A stretch of DNA of 64,000 nt from Mesorhizobium loti CJ3sym (GTDB taxonomy: Bacteria; Pseudomonadota; Alphaproteobacteria; Rhizobiales; Rhizobiaceae): contig NZ_AXAL01000020.1 in NCBI RefSeq assembly GCF_000472785.1, positions 62,001-126,000 on the forward strand. Reading direction: 5' to 3'. Made by a program: the position numbers and the translations under genes. A model generated the notes under the pieces. That model searched no databases. It had not been told where the DNA came from and worked only from the letters and a program-made list of their open reading frames with translations. Shown in pieces: positions 9,962-18,210 of this stretch. Position 1 is the stretch's first letter. Each line of letters opens with the position of its first letter.

Positions 9962-11854
9962 TCATGAGAATACCTCTTTGAAGAATATCCCAAGGTTGGC
10001 CAGCAGCCAGAACTTCCGGCCAAACGAATCTGAAGGATTTCGTCGTCCGGCCTTGAACCAACGCCGCAAAGCAGCAGGGTCGAACAAATCTCCCAGCGGA
10101 GAGTCCTTATCAAACAACAGCCTTCGATATTCCGTTGCTCCCTCGCCCACGGCCCACTGGCCCAATGGAAGCGGAAATCCCATCTTTTTGCGAGATAGAA
10201 CAGATTTGGGCAAGACGCTCCGGTATTCCCTTCGCAAGGGGTATTTTGAGACGTCGAGACGTTCACTGAAGGAAGCAACCGGATGCCAAAGTGCCTGGGC
10301 CGAAGCGATTGGAGACCTCCACCTCAACCGCTGGGAGCCGGGCATCGCCATTGCGGCGGTGACGAGCTGGTGATCGGTATAGGGGACGCGAGCTTCAAGC
10401 CCAGCTGCCATTGTGGTGTTGTCAACCATTTCCAGCAACGCGGGCAAATGCGTAGAGACGAGAACATATGAGATCTTGCTAAAGAAATCTCCGCCCGCCT
10501 CCGCAAATTGAGTCGAGAAATGATCGAAGAGCTCCATCTCGTGCTCGGTTCGCATCTGGCCATCGATAGCAAGTGAACGGATCTCATCAGCCGGGAAGTA
10601 GCTATAGCGCTCCAGGAAGAACTGCAGCTGACTGCAATGGACGCCGAGTCCAAGGCGTCGACGTGCGATCTGAGCAAGAGCAGGTGGCAATGCGGTGATG
10701 ATTTTGCTTCGGTTGTAATCATACGGTGTACGGAACAATCGGCTGTAACCAGCAAAAATCTCATCGGCGCCCTCGCCCGTGAGTACGACTTTGTGCTCCT
10801 TCGAAATCGCCTTTGCGAGCGTGAACATGGCGGTTTCGTTATGCATTCCAAGCGGATGTCCACGCAGGCGAACCAGCTCCGCTACAGCGTTGATATCGGA
10901 AGGTTCTCCAATTGGGACGACCCGGTGAGTGAGCCCGAATTCGGCGGCGACCTCCATCGCATAGGCCGTTTCGTCATAATCGGGGGTCTCGACCTTGCCG
11001 GTATAGCAGACCGGACGGATTTGGGAGCGAGCGGATGCCTCATAGGCCAGGATGCTCGAGTCAAGTCCACCGGACAACAATGCGGCGACCGGTACGTCAG
11101 CCACCAGCTGACGTTCGACGGCGCTTCCAAATAGTCTCCTTATGTCGGAATAGTCCGGCTTCGATCGCGAAATTCGCGCGGACAGATTCCACCAACGTTC
11201 GGACGTGTGTCGCCCATTTCTTATTTCGAGGAGATGTCCGGGCTCTAACTTGGAGATCCCGGCGAACAGCGTTCTGGCGCCGACAACCGCGCGATAGGAT
11301 AGAAAGCTGAGCGCGCCGATCATGTCAGGTCCGTGCATTACGCCCGGCCAGCGAATGAGAGCGTTCGGCTGCGACGCAAACAGAAGCCCAACATCGCAAA
11401 TCGTGTAGTAGAGGGGTTTTACCCCCAAACGATCTCGGGCGATGAGAACAAGCGATTTCCGTGGATCGAAAAGCGCGAAGGCAAATATCCCGTCAAGGCG
11501 ATTTAGGAATGACTTTCCCCAAGCAATATAGCTAAGAATTAGAACCTCGGTGTCGGACACCGTCGAAAAGGAAAAGCCCATATCCCTCAATTCAGCTTTA
11601 ATTTCCCGATAGTTGAATATCTCGCCGTTGTACGTTACCACCACTCCGGTATTGGCATCGCGATAGGGCTGATTGGCTCGAGAATGAGCGTCGACAATCG
11701 ATAGCCGTCGATGCGCGAATGCTACCGATTGATTAATGTATAGGCCGCTGGCATCAGGTCCGCGATGAGCGAGAGCGTCAGCGCAACGCTCAACGGCCGC
11801 AGCACAAACGGGTGTTCCCTCGTTTTTGAGGACTATCCCAAAGATTCCGCACAT
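9962..11854 (-). CDS. Asparagine-synthase-like glutamine amidotransferase
   Basis: The 630-residue protein has an N-terminal class II glutaminase domain (Cys2 nucleophile, MCGIFGIV; AHRGPDASG near 30; YNGEIFNY near 75) and a C-terminal ATP-pyrophosphatase domain (SGGLDSS near 255; VVLTGEGADEIFAGY near 355). Family members use glutamine nitrogen to form an amide from a carboxylate through an adenylate. In a biosynthetic cluster such enzymes often amidate or condense a small-molecule intermediate rather than making asparagine. It is 32 bases downstream of the methyltransferase gene in the PEP mutase operon, so amidation of a phosphonate intermediate is the inferred role. Confidence 0.88.
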   Translation of the reverse strand: MCGIFGIVLKNEGTPVCAAAVERCADALAHRGPDASGLYINQSVAFAHRRLSIVDAHSRANQPYRDANTGVVVTYNGEIFNYREIKAELRDMGFSFSTVSDTEVLILSYIAWGKSFLNRLDGIFAFALFDPRKSLVLIARDRLGVKPLYYTICDVGLLFASQPNALIRWPGVMHGPDMIGALSFLSYRAVVGARTLFAGISKLEPGHLLEIRNGRHTSERWWNLSARISRSKPDYSDIRRLFGSAVERQLVADVPVAALLSGGLDSSILAYEASARSQIRPVCYTGKVETPDYDETAYAMEVAAEFGLTHRVVPIGEPSDINAVAELVRLRGHPLGMHNETAMFTLAKAISKEHKVVLTGEGADEIFAGYSRLFRTPYDYNRSKIITALPPALAQIARRRLGLGVHCSQLQFFLERYSYFPADEIRSLAIDGQMRTEHEMELFDHFSTQFAEAGGDFFSKISYVLVSTHLPALLEMVDNTTMAAGLEARVPYTDHQLVTAAMAMPGSQRLRWRSPIASAQALWHPVASFSERLDVSKYPLRREYRSVLPKSVLSRKKMGFPLPLGQWAVGEGATEYRRLLFDKDSPLGDLFDPAALRRWFKAGRRNPSDSFGRKFWLLANLGIFFKEVFS

Positions 11855-11886
11855 TGGGGTCGCTCTCTTGGCACGAATAACGCCGA

Positions 11887-12801
11887 CTACGTGCTCGGCT
11901 TTTCGCCGATCATCTGGATGCAGCCATCGCCGAACCAGAAGCGGGCCAGCGGGTGGTCATAATGACGGTACATCGGAGCGAGAAAACGCCGAAGGTTATG
12001 GAAATTTCTCGTATATCTTGAGATCCTGCGGATTTTCTCGAAGCCGCACTCGCCATACCAACCTCGGATTTGAGCCTCTGTGAAGGCGAACTCGTGATAG
12101 GTCGGCGCCTGGAAGCGATCCCGGATCGTCACGAACAAATCATCATCAAAAAGACTCCGAAAGAATTCGTTTTCGCCAGGTATATATTCCTTCTCTTCGC
12201 CGTCCTTTATTCTCAAGATCCAGTTGATGGCTTCGCGTGCGGTGGATGCATCCAGATTGTCAATGGAACTGCGGAATTGCTCGTCGCTTTGGTAGAGTTC
12301 TCGCAAGTGATTGATGCATCGGTAAATGACGCCGTTGGCGGTACCCATAATCGTCAAAAAGAAGCTGCCGCCGGGGCGGGTTACACGGGCAAGCTCTTCA
12401 AAGCCTTTTTTCGGATTGCTGGTGTGCGGCAAAACCCCTGCGCAATGGACAAAATCAAAACTGAAGTCGTCAAACGGCAGATCGAGCACACTACCAGCGA
12501 CCAGTTCCGAGCGCGGCCCAAATCGGCTGAGCCGTTTGCGCGCGCAATCCATCCAATCATTGCTCAATTCAAGCGAAACAACGTTTCGTGCCCCCTTGTC
12601 GAGAAACGCATAGGACGCATTCGCGTTGGAGCCGCAGCCCGCGTCCAGGACATCAAGGCCGCGGAAGCTGCCGGTTGGCAGGCCGAAATATTCCTCCTCG
12701 ATTAGAGAGACCAACCTGTCGAATATGTGGTCGTCATTCTCCTGCTGGCGCTGGTAGCGATCAAAGACGGTGCGAGTTTCGATCTCGAAAGAGTTTTCCA
12801 T
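11887..12801 (-). CDS. SAM-dependent methyltransferase (Methyltransf_11/25 type)
   Basis: The 304-residue protein has motif I VLDAGCGSNANASYAFLDKG near residue 50, the acidic SLELSNDW after strand 2, FDFVHCAGVLPHT near 115 and an ARVTRPGGSFFLTIMG post-motif. It should methylate a small molecule using S-adenosylmethionine in the cytoplasm. The start ATG follows GGGAAGAG at proper spacing. It lies 12 bases after the CDP-alcohol phosphatidyltransferase gene and before the amidotransferase gene. The substrate cannot be read from the sequence. Confidence 0.85.
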   Translation of the reverse strand: MENSFEIETRTVFDRYQRQQENDDHIFDRLVSLIEEEYFGLPTGSFRGLDVLDAGCGSNANASYAFLDKGARNVVSLELSNDWMDCARKRLSRFGPRSELVAGSVLDLPFDDFSFDFVHCAGVLPHTSNPKKGFEELARVTRPGGSFFLTIMGTANGVIYRCINHLRELYQSDEQFRSSIDNLDASTAREAINWILRIKDGEEKEYIPGENEFFRSLFDDDLFVTIRDRFQAPTYHEFAFTEAQIRGWYGECGFEKIRRISRYTRNFHNLRRFLAPMYRHYDHPLARFWFGDGCIQMIGEKPST

Positions 12802-12813
12802 GTATTCTCTTCC

Positions 12814-13416
12814 CTATAGCTTTGTGAGCAAGGCGACAGATCCGGCTGCGGCGAGTGTAAGGTTGCCCAAGCGCAACGCACTGCCGGTACCCGGAAATTT
12901 GAAGTTTGAAAGATGCAGGACCGACAGCACAAACCCTGCACCGATCAATAGGTTGCCCAGGCCCTTCACCGGCAAGTGACGGTCGGCGACGAACAGCAAT
13001 GCCAACACGAAGAGGTTATTGTTCAACGGCAATCCTCTGCCGAATCCGTCAGCGTCCAGTCCGAACGTCGAAAAATAGCTGAGGCGCAGAGCCCCTGACA
13101 GGATGAGGCAATTGGCAGCCAACAATGCGGGAACGGAGAACGCGTTGAAGGACAAAATGAGAACCGCTGGAAAGACGGCTGCGTAGACCAAATCAAGCAG
13201 CCCGTCCAACGTGCCACCCAGCTGTGCCATCAAAGCGGACCGGTTCGGGGAACTCTTCGCAACCATGCCGTCGGCATCATCCGCCAAAAGAGCCCACAAG
13301 CCGAAACAGATGCCAATCTCGAAGCGCCCGATCAAAGCAAAGTAGATCGCCGTGGTGGCCAAGATCAGCCCAAGGGCCGTAATGGCATTTGCAGCATCGA
13401 ACAGATAGCGGATCAT
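12814..13416 (-). CDS. CDP-alcohol phosphatidyltransferase-like membrane protein
   Basis: The 200-residue protein is almost entirely hydrophobic with about six membrane segments. A CDP-alcohol phosphotransferase motif is visible near residues 45-75: DDADGMVAK, then GGTLDGLLD, giving DG-x2-A-K ... G-x3-D-x3-D. It departs from the usual motif by Lys for Arg and a longer spacer (12 instead of 8 residues), so activity needs testing. Its ATG overlaps the stop of the nucleotidyltransferase gene (ATGA), a sign of coupling. Together the pair suggests that a CMP-activated head group is transferred to an alcohol, as in phosphonolipid or phospholipid synthesis. Confidence 0.78.
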   Translation of the reverse strand: MIRYLFDAANAITALGLILATTAIYFALIGRFEIGICFGLWALLADDADGMVAKSSPNRSALMAQLGGTLDGLLDLVYAAVFPAVLILSFNAFSVPALLAANCLILSGALRLSYFSTFGLDADGFGRGLPLNNNLFVLALLFVADRHLPVKGLGNLLIGAGFVLSVLHLSNFKFPGTGSALRLGNLTLAAAGSVALLTKL

Positions 13417-14231
13417 CCTCCTACCCCCGCAACGGCGGCCGGCGCGCCGGCACTGTGTCTGTGAGGTCGCTCGAGGGCGAAAATTCTTTCCGCCACCCGC
13501 AGGTCCTGTTCACTGTCGATCTCGTACCATCGCAAATCGTCACATCGCGCCGCGGCGAGTTGCAGCCCGCGCTGCTCGATGAGATGCGCGAGCAACTCCT
13601 CCGTATAGGCTTTGATCGCGCCCGAGCCGATCAGGTCGTGGAGGACCGGGACGATCACCGTTTGGAGTTCGGCGCCAGAGAACCGGATGAGGTTCATCAT
13701 CTTGAAGAGCACCGGGGTGCCTGATGCCAGATTTGCTGCCGTCTGCTTCAACCGGACTTCGGATATGAAGCCGTTGCCGGAAAGGACGGCCGCGGACCCT
13801 TCCATGGATGGATCGAACGGCGCGACCGCGGCGGCATTGGCCGCCTCCACCCTGATCAGGTGGCGCAGCGCATCTTCTTCGAAGAAGACGTCACCTTCGA
13901 GGAGATAACAGTCGCCGGAAAGAAGCGTGTCGCGTGCCAGCCAGAGCGAGTAGGCGCTCCCTGTCTTGTCGAAGACCGAGGACTCGACATAGTTGATTTC
14001 AAGTCTGCCGAAGCGTTTGCCACAGGCATGGCGTATGGCATCCTTGCGATAGCCGACAACAATCGTTACCTCTTCGACTCCCACCGCCTGAAGGTTCCAC
14101 AGTGCATTGTGAAGTATCGGTGTGCCGTTGACTTCGACGAGGGGCTTGGGACACAGATCGGTCAGCGGACGCAGGCGGGAGCCGAAGCCGGCAGCGAGAA
14201 TGACGGCTTTCCTGGGAGCAGCGGGAGGCAT
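13413..14231 (-). CDS. CTP-type nucleotidyltransferase (LicC/PntC-like)
   Basis: The 272-residue protein has the sugar/choline-phosphate nucleotidyltransferase fold: KAVILAAGFGSRLRPLT with KPLVEVNG at the N-terminus, then TGSAYSLWLAR and YLLEGDVFFEED (metal-binding Asp), and WYEIDSEQDLRVAE near the C-terminus. These features resemble phosphocholine cytidylyltransferase LicC and the phosphonate cytidylyltransferases PntC and Fom1. In this operon the likely substrate is a phosphonate such as aminoethylphosphonate (inference). ATG at 14231 follows AGAGG by 8 bases; a GTG three codons earlier is an alternative. Confidence 0.85.
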   Translation of the reverse strand: MPPAAPRKAVILAAGFGSRLRPLTDLCPKPLVEVNGTPILHNALWNLQAVGVEEVTIVVGYRKDAIRHACGKRFGRLEINYVESSVFDKTGSAYSLWLARDTLLSGDCYLLEGDVFFEEDALRHLIRVEAANAAAVAPFDPSMEGSAAVLSGNGFISEVRLKQTAANLASGTPVLFKMMNLIRFSGAELQTVIVPVLHDLIGSGAIKAYTEELLAHLIEQRGLQLAAARCDDLRWYEIDSEQDLRVAERIFALERPHRHSAGAPAAVAGVGG

Positions 14232-14261
14232 CTCATTCACCTCTTTCGTTGTGTTGCGGTG

Positions 14262-15452
14262 TCATTTCCAGGCGTTGAGGAATTCGACGAGCCGGGCCAG
14301 GCCGGTCGCGAGTTTTTCAGGTGGAATTCCATAGGACAGGCGCAGGCCGGCGGGGTCGCCGAACGCGGTGCCCGACACAGCTGCGACGCCAGCTTCGGCA
14401 AGCAGACCCGTCACGATATCGTCGGCTGTCGTTGAGGCGCCGTCTTCCGCTCCCGGTCGCAGCAGATGGGAAAGGTCGAGATAGAAATAAAAGCCCCCTT
14501 GCGCCCTGGCGACCGGGACACGCGTCAACGAAGAAAGCACGTCGAGACCGACCCGTCTGGCGCTTGTCAGGCGTGAACGCAGCTTGCCTTCATAGTCCGA
14601 GCCACCCCTTTGCAAATGGGCGAGCACCGCGTGCTGGGCAATTACGTTTGGATTCGAAGTGGTGTGCGATTGCAGGGCCTTGACGGCATTGATCACCCCT
14701 TTTGGACCCGCCAGATAACCGATGCGCCAGCCGGTCAATGCTAGCGATTTGCTGAAGGAGTTGACGATCAGCGCGCGTGCTCGAATTTCGGGAGCGACCG
14801 AGACGATCGGATGGTGGGTATGACCCCCATGCACGAAGTCACCATAGCACTCGTCGAAAATGATCCACAGGTTGCGGCTGACCGCCAATTCAGCGATGGC
14901 CATCAGAGTCTCAACATCGTAGACCGCACCGGCCGGATTGCTGGGCGTGTTGACGACGATCGCCCGCGTGCGTTCGGTGACCGCCTCCTTGATGTGTTCG
15001 GGGCGCGGGACGTAACCGTTGGACTTGGTGTCGACGAAGACCGGTGTGCCGCCGGCGATTAGCACCTGGGCCGGAAACGTTGTCCAGTAGGGCGCCGGGA
15101 TGATGACCTCGTCGCCCGGATTTAGCAGCACCATTGCGGCATTGAACAAGGCCTGCTTCGCTCCGGACGTCACGGCAACTTCCTCGGCCTTCCAGATCTG
15201 TCCGGTATCGAGGGAGATCTTCCGCGCCAGTGCCTCGCGCAACTCCACCATGCCAACGCTATCAGTGTAGCGATTGACGCCCTTATTGATGGCGTCGATC
15301 GCGCCGTCGCGAATCGTGGGTGCAAGCTCGCTCCAGATCTCGCCGGCGGTCAGATCGATGATCTCCTTGCCAGCATCGGCCGCCGCTTTTGCGGCAGCGC
15401 GCGCCGCGGCGGTACCCGATGTACCGAACAGATTTGTCCGATGCGCAAGCAT
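14262..15452 (-). CDS. Class I aminotransferase, probably acting on phosphonopyruvate
   Basis: The 396-residue PLP enzyme is of the aspartate aminotransferase I-beta type: YTDSVGMVELREALA, SGAKQALFNAAMVLLNPGDE, NTPSNPAG near residue 170, and the PLP lysine in NSFSKSLALTGWRIGY near 235. It directly follows PEP mutase (AGGAG and ATG at 15452, 47 bases after that gene's stop). PEP mutase has an unfavourable equilibrium and always needs a pulling enzyme. With no thiamine-dependent phosphonopyruvate decarboxylase in the cluster, transamination to phosphonoalanine is the natural candidate (inference). Confidence 0.85.
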   Translation of the reverse strand: MLAHRTNLFGTSGTAAARAAAKAAADAGKEIIDLTAGEIWSELAPTIRDGAIDAINKGVNRYTDSVGMVELREALARKISLDTGQIWKAEEVAVTSGAKQALFNAAMVLLNPGDEVIIPAPYWTTFPAQVLIAGGTPVFVDTKSNGYVPRPEHIKEAVTERTRAIVVNTPSNPAGAVYDVETLMAIAELAVSRNLWIIFDECYGDFVHGGHTHHPIVSVAPEIRARALIVNSFSKSLALTGWRIGYLAGPKGVINAVKALQSHTTSNPNVIAQHAVLAHLQRGGSDYEGKLRSRLTSARRVGLDVLSSLTRVPVARAQGGFYFYLDLSHLLRPGAEDGASTTADDIVTGLLAEAGVAAVSGTAFGDPAGLRLSYGIPPEKLATGLARLVEFLNAWK

Positions 15453-15499
15453 GTGCGCTCCTGTTTTCGTTTTGCTTTTCAAAAGACGGGCTGGGCCTG

Positions 15500-16408
15500 C
15501 TACCGCACGCTGGTCGCCGTCTGCGGCAGATATTTCTCTTCCGCCGCTGAGAGTTCCTGGTAGTTGAGGAGATCGAAGAGTTCGTCGAGCGTCGCCACCT
15601 CGTCCTCGATACCGGCGATACTTTCTTCGCGGAGGATGCGGTCGCAGACCTGGCGCATGGCCGAGATCGCCGCGCGCATGTTATGGTTCGCCCATATGAC
15701 CGTGGAGATTCCGGCCGCCCGATACGCGGAGACCGGTGTGCGGTAATATTTCGTAGGCACGATCACGACCGGAAGGTGGTTCTGCCAGGCGCGCGTGAAG
15801 GCGAAAATCTGCTCAGCGTTGGACTTGCGGGAATGAATCAGAATAGCATCGGCGCCGGCCTCAGCGTAGGCTTGTGCTCGCGCCAGCGCCTCATCCTCTC
15901 CGCGGCCGGCGATGAGCGCCTCGATCCGGGCGACCAGAACGAACTCCGCATCCGGCACTTGGTCCTTCACCGCCTTAAGCCGGCCGCAGAACTCGGGAAT
16001 ATCGGCCAACGGGTGCCGATCACCGATGAACGAGTTCATTTTCGGGAACGCCGTGTCCTCGAGACATATGCCGCTCGCGCCATGTTGGCGCAGCTTGCGG
16101 GCGACCAAACGGGCATTGTTGAAGTTCCCGAACCCGCTGTCCCCGTCGACGAGGACTGGAATGTCCACCGTGTCGGAAATTCGCTCAACGACATCGACGA
16201 GTTGGGACCAGGAAGCTTCGTTCGCATCTCGATATCCGAGACTGGATGAAATCGAGAGGCCGGACGCCCAGAGCGCCTTGAAGCCAGCGCGCTCGGCAAT
16301 CGCCGCCGAAAGGCCGTCATGAGCCTCCATTGCGAAGGCGAGTTCACTGGACGCGATCATTCGGCGCAAGCTCTCTCGCGTCTGCGCACCAGACTGCCTC
16401 TCCACCAT
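15500..16408 (-). CDS. Phosphoenolpyruvate mutase (phosphonate biosynthesis entry enzyme)
   Basis: The 302-residue protein matches PEP mutase along its length: LWASGLSISSSLGYRDANEA, then LVDGDSGFGNFNN (metal-binding Asp pair), LEDTAFPKMNSF, VARIEALIAG, and VIVPTKYYRTP. The diagnostic EDK-x5-NS is present as EDT-x5-NS: the catalytic Lys inside FPK, Asn and Ser are kept, and only the first Lys is Thr. The kept Asn argues for mutase over phosphonopyruvate hydrolase. It converts PEP to phosphonopyruvate, forming the C-P bond. It is the first gene of the operon and lies downstream of a NifA site and -24/-12 promoter. Confidence 0.92.
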   Translation of the reverse strand: MVERQSGAQTRESLRRMIASSELAFAMEAHDGLSAAIAERAGFKALWASGLSISSSLGYRDANEASWSQLVDVVERISDTVDIPVLVDGDSGFGNFNNARLVARKLRQHGASGICLEDTAFPKMNSFIGDRHPLADIPEFCGRLKAVKDQVPDAEFVLVARIEALIAGRGEDEALARAQAYAEAGADAILIHSRKSNAEQIFAFTRAWQNHLPVVIVPTKYYRTPVSAYRAAGISTVIWANHNMRAAISAMRQVCDRILREESIAGIEDEVATLDELFDLLNYQELSAAEEKYLPQTATSVR

Positions 16409-16542
16409 GCGGTCTCACCTCCACCAACGCTATCCAGCCGACAAGCCTGTCATCGCTGCCGCACGAAGTACTTTCAGTGACGCACGCTCTGCCCGCCGAT
16501 TGGCGATCCGCCACTGTCGTGCACCCATACAGAATCAATGAA

Positions 16543-16557
16543 GCAAGGCGCGTGCCG
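16543..16557 (-). promoter_or_regulatory. Sigma-54 -24/-12 promoter of the phosphonate operon
   Basis: The minus strand reads CGGCACGCGCCTTGC, with GG and GC separated by ten bases as sigma-54 requires; only the first T of TGGCACG is replaced by C. Transcription would start near 16531, about 120 bases before the PEP mutase start codon. Confidence 0.75.
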
Positions 16558-16623
16558 AATTGGCGAACCACCTGCGCCGCACCAGTTCTCCATACCGGCG
16601 CGCCAGGTCCCCTCTCGACCATT

Positions 16624-16639
16624 TGTCGGGCTTCCGACA
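16624..16639 (-). promoter_or_regulatory. NifA upstream activator sequence of the phosphonate operon
   Basis: TGT-CGGGCTTCCG-ACA is an exact TGT-N10-ACA site. It sits 67 bases from the -24 element. An imperfect second site (16644-16659, one mismatch in a half-site) lies next to it. The block around 16631-16667 is nearly repeated at 23303-23340, upstream of prxS. Confidence 0.72.
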
Positions 16640-16916
16640 TCCTCGTCCAACTTCGGACACAAGAAGGGTCGCGGGAGTGGCTATTCGTCTACGCCATGGC
16701 GGCCGTTCCGGGCTGCCGATCAACGGTCTCAAGCGAGATGGCCAGGGAGCGGAAGACCGGCGGTCCGTGCAGGCAAGGACGGACGACGTTGGTCTTCGAT
16801 CCCGGCAATCGCCAGTCGGCTTGATTATTTACCCATGCCTCATGGACGAAGTGTCGAGCATCGGCATACGAGATTTCAACACCCCCAGGGGCCCGCCCCA
16901 AGCTTCAAGCCTTGAC

Positions 16917-17960
16917 CTAACCAAGCGACTTGTTGATCGCTGGAATGATCTTGTCTCCCCAGAGCTCAATCTGGCGTAGCATCGTCTTTTGGTCGAAATC
17001 TCCCAATTGGGTCTGAATTGCGATCTGGTCCGGCTTCAGGATACTTATCTCTTCCAGCAGGCGATCGATGACGCGACTTACGCTGCCGATCGGCAGGTTC
17101 TGGCGCATGGTCTCGAACGACAGATCCTGCTTCGTCGGTGTTTCCTGCAGCAGATAGCCGTCCCGGCTCTGCTGGCGGCGCTGATGAAGTGCTTCAGATA
17201 GCCGGCGCTGGAAGCGGGCGTTGTCGAGATAGCTGTCGAACTCCGCCTGATCGTCGCTGGCATAGCAGCAGCGCAGAAGCCCTACCTTGGCGGCAGTGAC
17301 ATCCTTACCCCGCGAGGCCGCTGCTGCCTCGATGGTCTCACGCAGCGTTCTCAAGTTTTCCAAGCCGTTGTGGAACGCCGTGACGAAAAGATTGTGGCCC
17401 TCACGATAGGCCCGGCACATGCTTCGCGCGGACCCGCAGGCGATCCAGATCGGTGGGGCTGGCCTTTGGATGGTGCGCAGCGAAATCGCCGTTAAAGGTA
17501 TTTTCTCATACTGGCCATTGTGCTCGAAGACCTTCTGGTTAAGGCCCTTGAGAAGGATATCCAGGTATTCCGCAAACACGGCCGGCGCCTGATCGACATC
17601 GACGCCGAAGCGCTCGAACTCGAACTGCTGGTATCCCGAGCCGACGCCGAGTTCGAGGCGGCCGTTCGAAACGATATCGGCAAAGCCGATCTCGGAGAGC
17701 AGGCGCTGCGGTTGATATAGCGGCAGCACACACACACCGGTGCCAAGGCGAATGGTGCTCGTAAGGCCAGCACAGTGCGCCACCATCATCAAGGGCGAGG
17801 GAACCAGGCTGTAATTGTTGAAGTGGTGCTCGGCGAACCAAGCGGTGTTGAAGCCAGCCTGCTCCGAAGCGATTGTCTGTTCTATGGAATTACCGATGAC
17901 GCTGTCGCACGATTGATGATAGCCTCGCTGGGCCGCCAAGATGAACGTCGCGAATTCCAT
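16917..17960 (-). CDS. Luciferase-like FMN-dependent monooxygenase (y4vJ-like)
   Basis: The 347-residue protein has the bacterial luciferase/LLM fold: an N-terminal EFATFILAAQRG strand, TAWFAEHHFNNYSLVPSP near residue 50, and RLELGVGSGYQ near 110. Such enzymes oxidise organic substrates with reduced flavin and oxygen. The start MEFATF follows GAGGGA by 9 bases. It is the last gene of the P450 cluster. I recall the NGR234 symbiotic plasmid having a monooxygenase y4vJ in the same order after a double SDR. The substrate is unknown. Confidence 0.85.
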   Translation of the reverse strand: MEFATFILAAQRGYHQSCDSVIGNSIEQTIASEQAGFNTAWFAEHHFNNYSLVPSPLMMVAHCAGLTSTIRLGTGVCVLPLYQPQRLLSEIGFADIVSNGRLELGVGSGYQQFEFERFGVDVDQAPAVFAEYLDILLKGLNQKVFEHNGQYEKIPLTAISLRTIQRPAPPIWIACGSARSMCRAYREGHNLFVTAFHNGLENLRTLRETIEAAAASRGKDVTAAKVGLLRCCYASDDQAEFDSYLDNARFQRRLSEALHQRRQQSRDGYLLQETPTKQDLSFETMRQNLPIGSVSRVIDRLLEEISILKPDQIAIQTQLGDFDQKTMLRQIELWGDKIIPAINKSLG

Positions 17961-18210
17961 GGCGTGTCCCTCGTTTACACAAAGTGGCCAATCAAGCCTT
18001 CGACTTGTGCCGATTGCGGGTGGGCCGCGGTATCGATCCGGCCTGGCGGCGACGTAGTCGACGATCTTGCGCAAAGCCGCTTATCGTTCGGCGGCCGCAG
18101 GCAAGCGCCAAAACCTGGCTAGTGATTCGACCCTGATGACGAGTTTTCCGTCACCGATGAAGACGATCACTTGGCAAGCCGTGCTTGGCACGTGCCTTGC
18201 AGCCGCAGTC

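Noticed and set aside
15500-16408. Reading the mutase gene as isocitrate/methylisocitrate lyase or phosphonopyruvate hydrolase
   Set aside because: The same superfamily, but the lyase KKCGH-type motif is absent and the Asn-Ser of the mutase gating loop, reported to be changed in the hydrolase, is present; similarity to PEP mutase runs through the whole protein.
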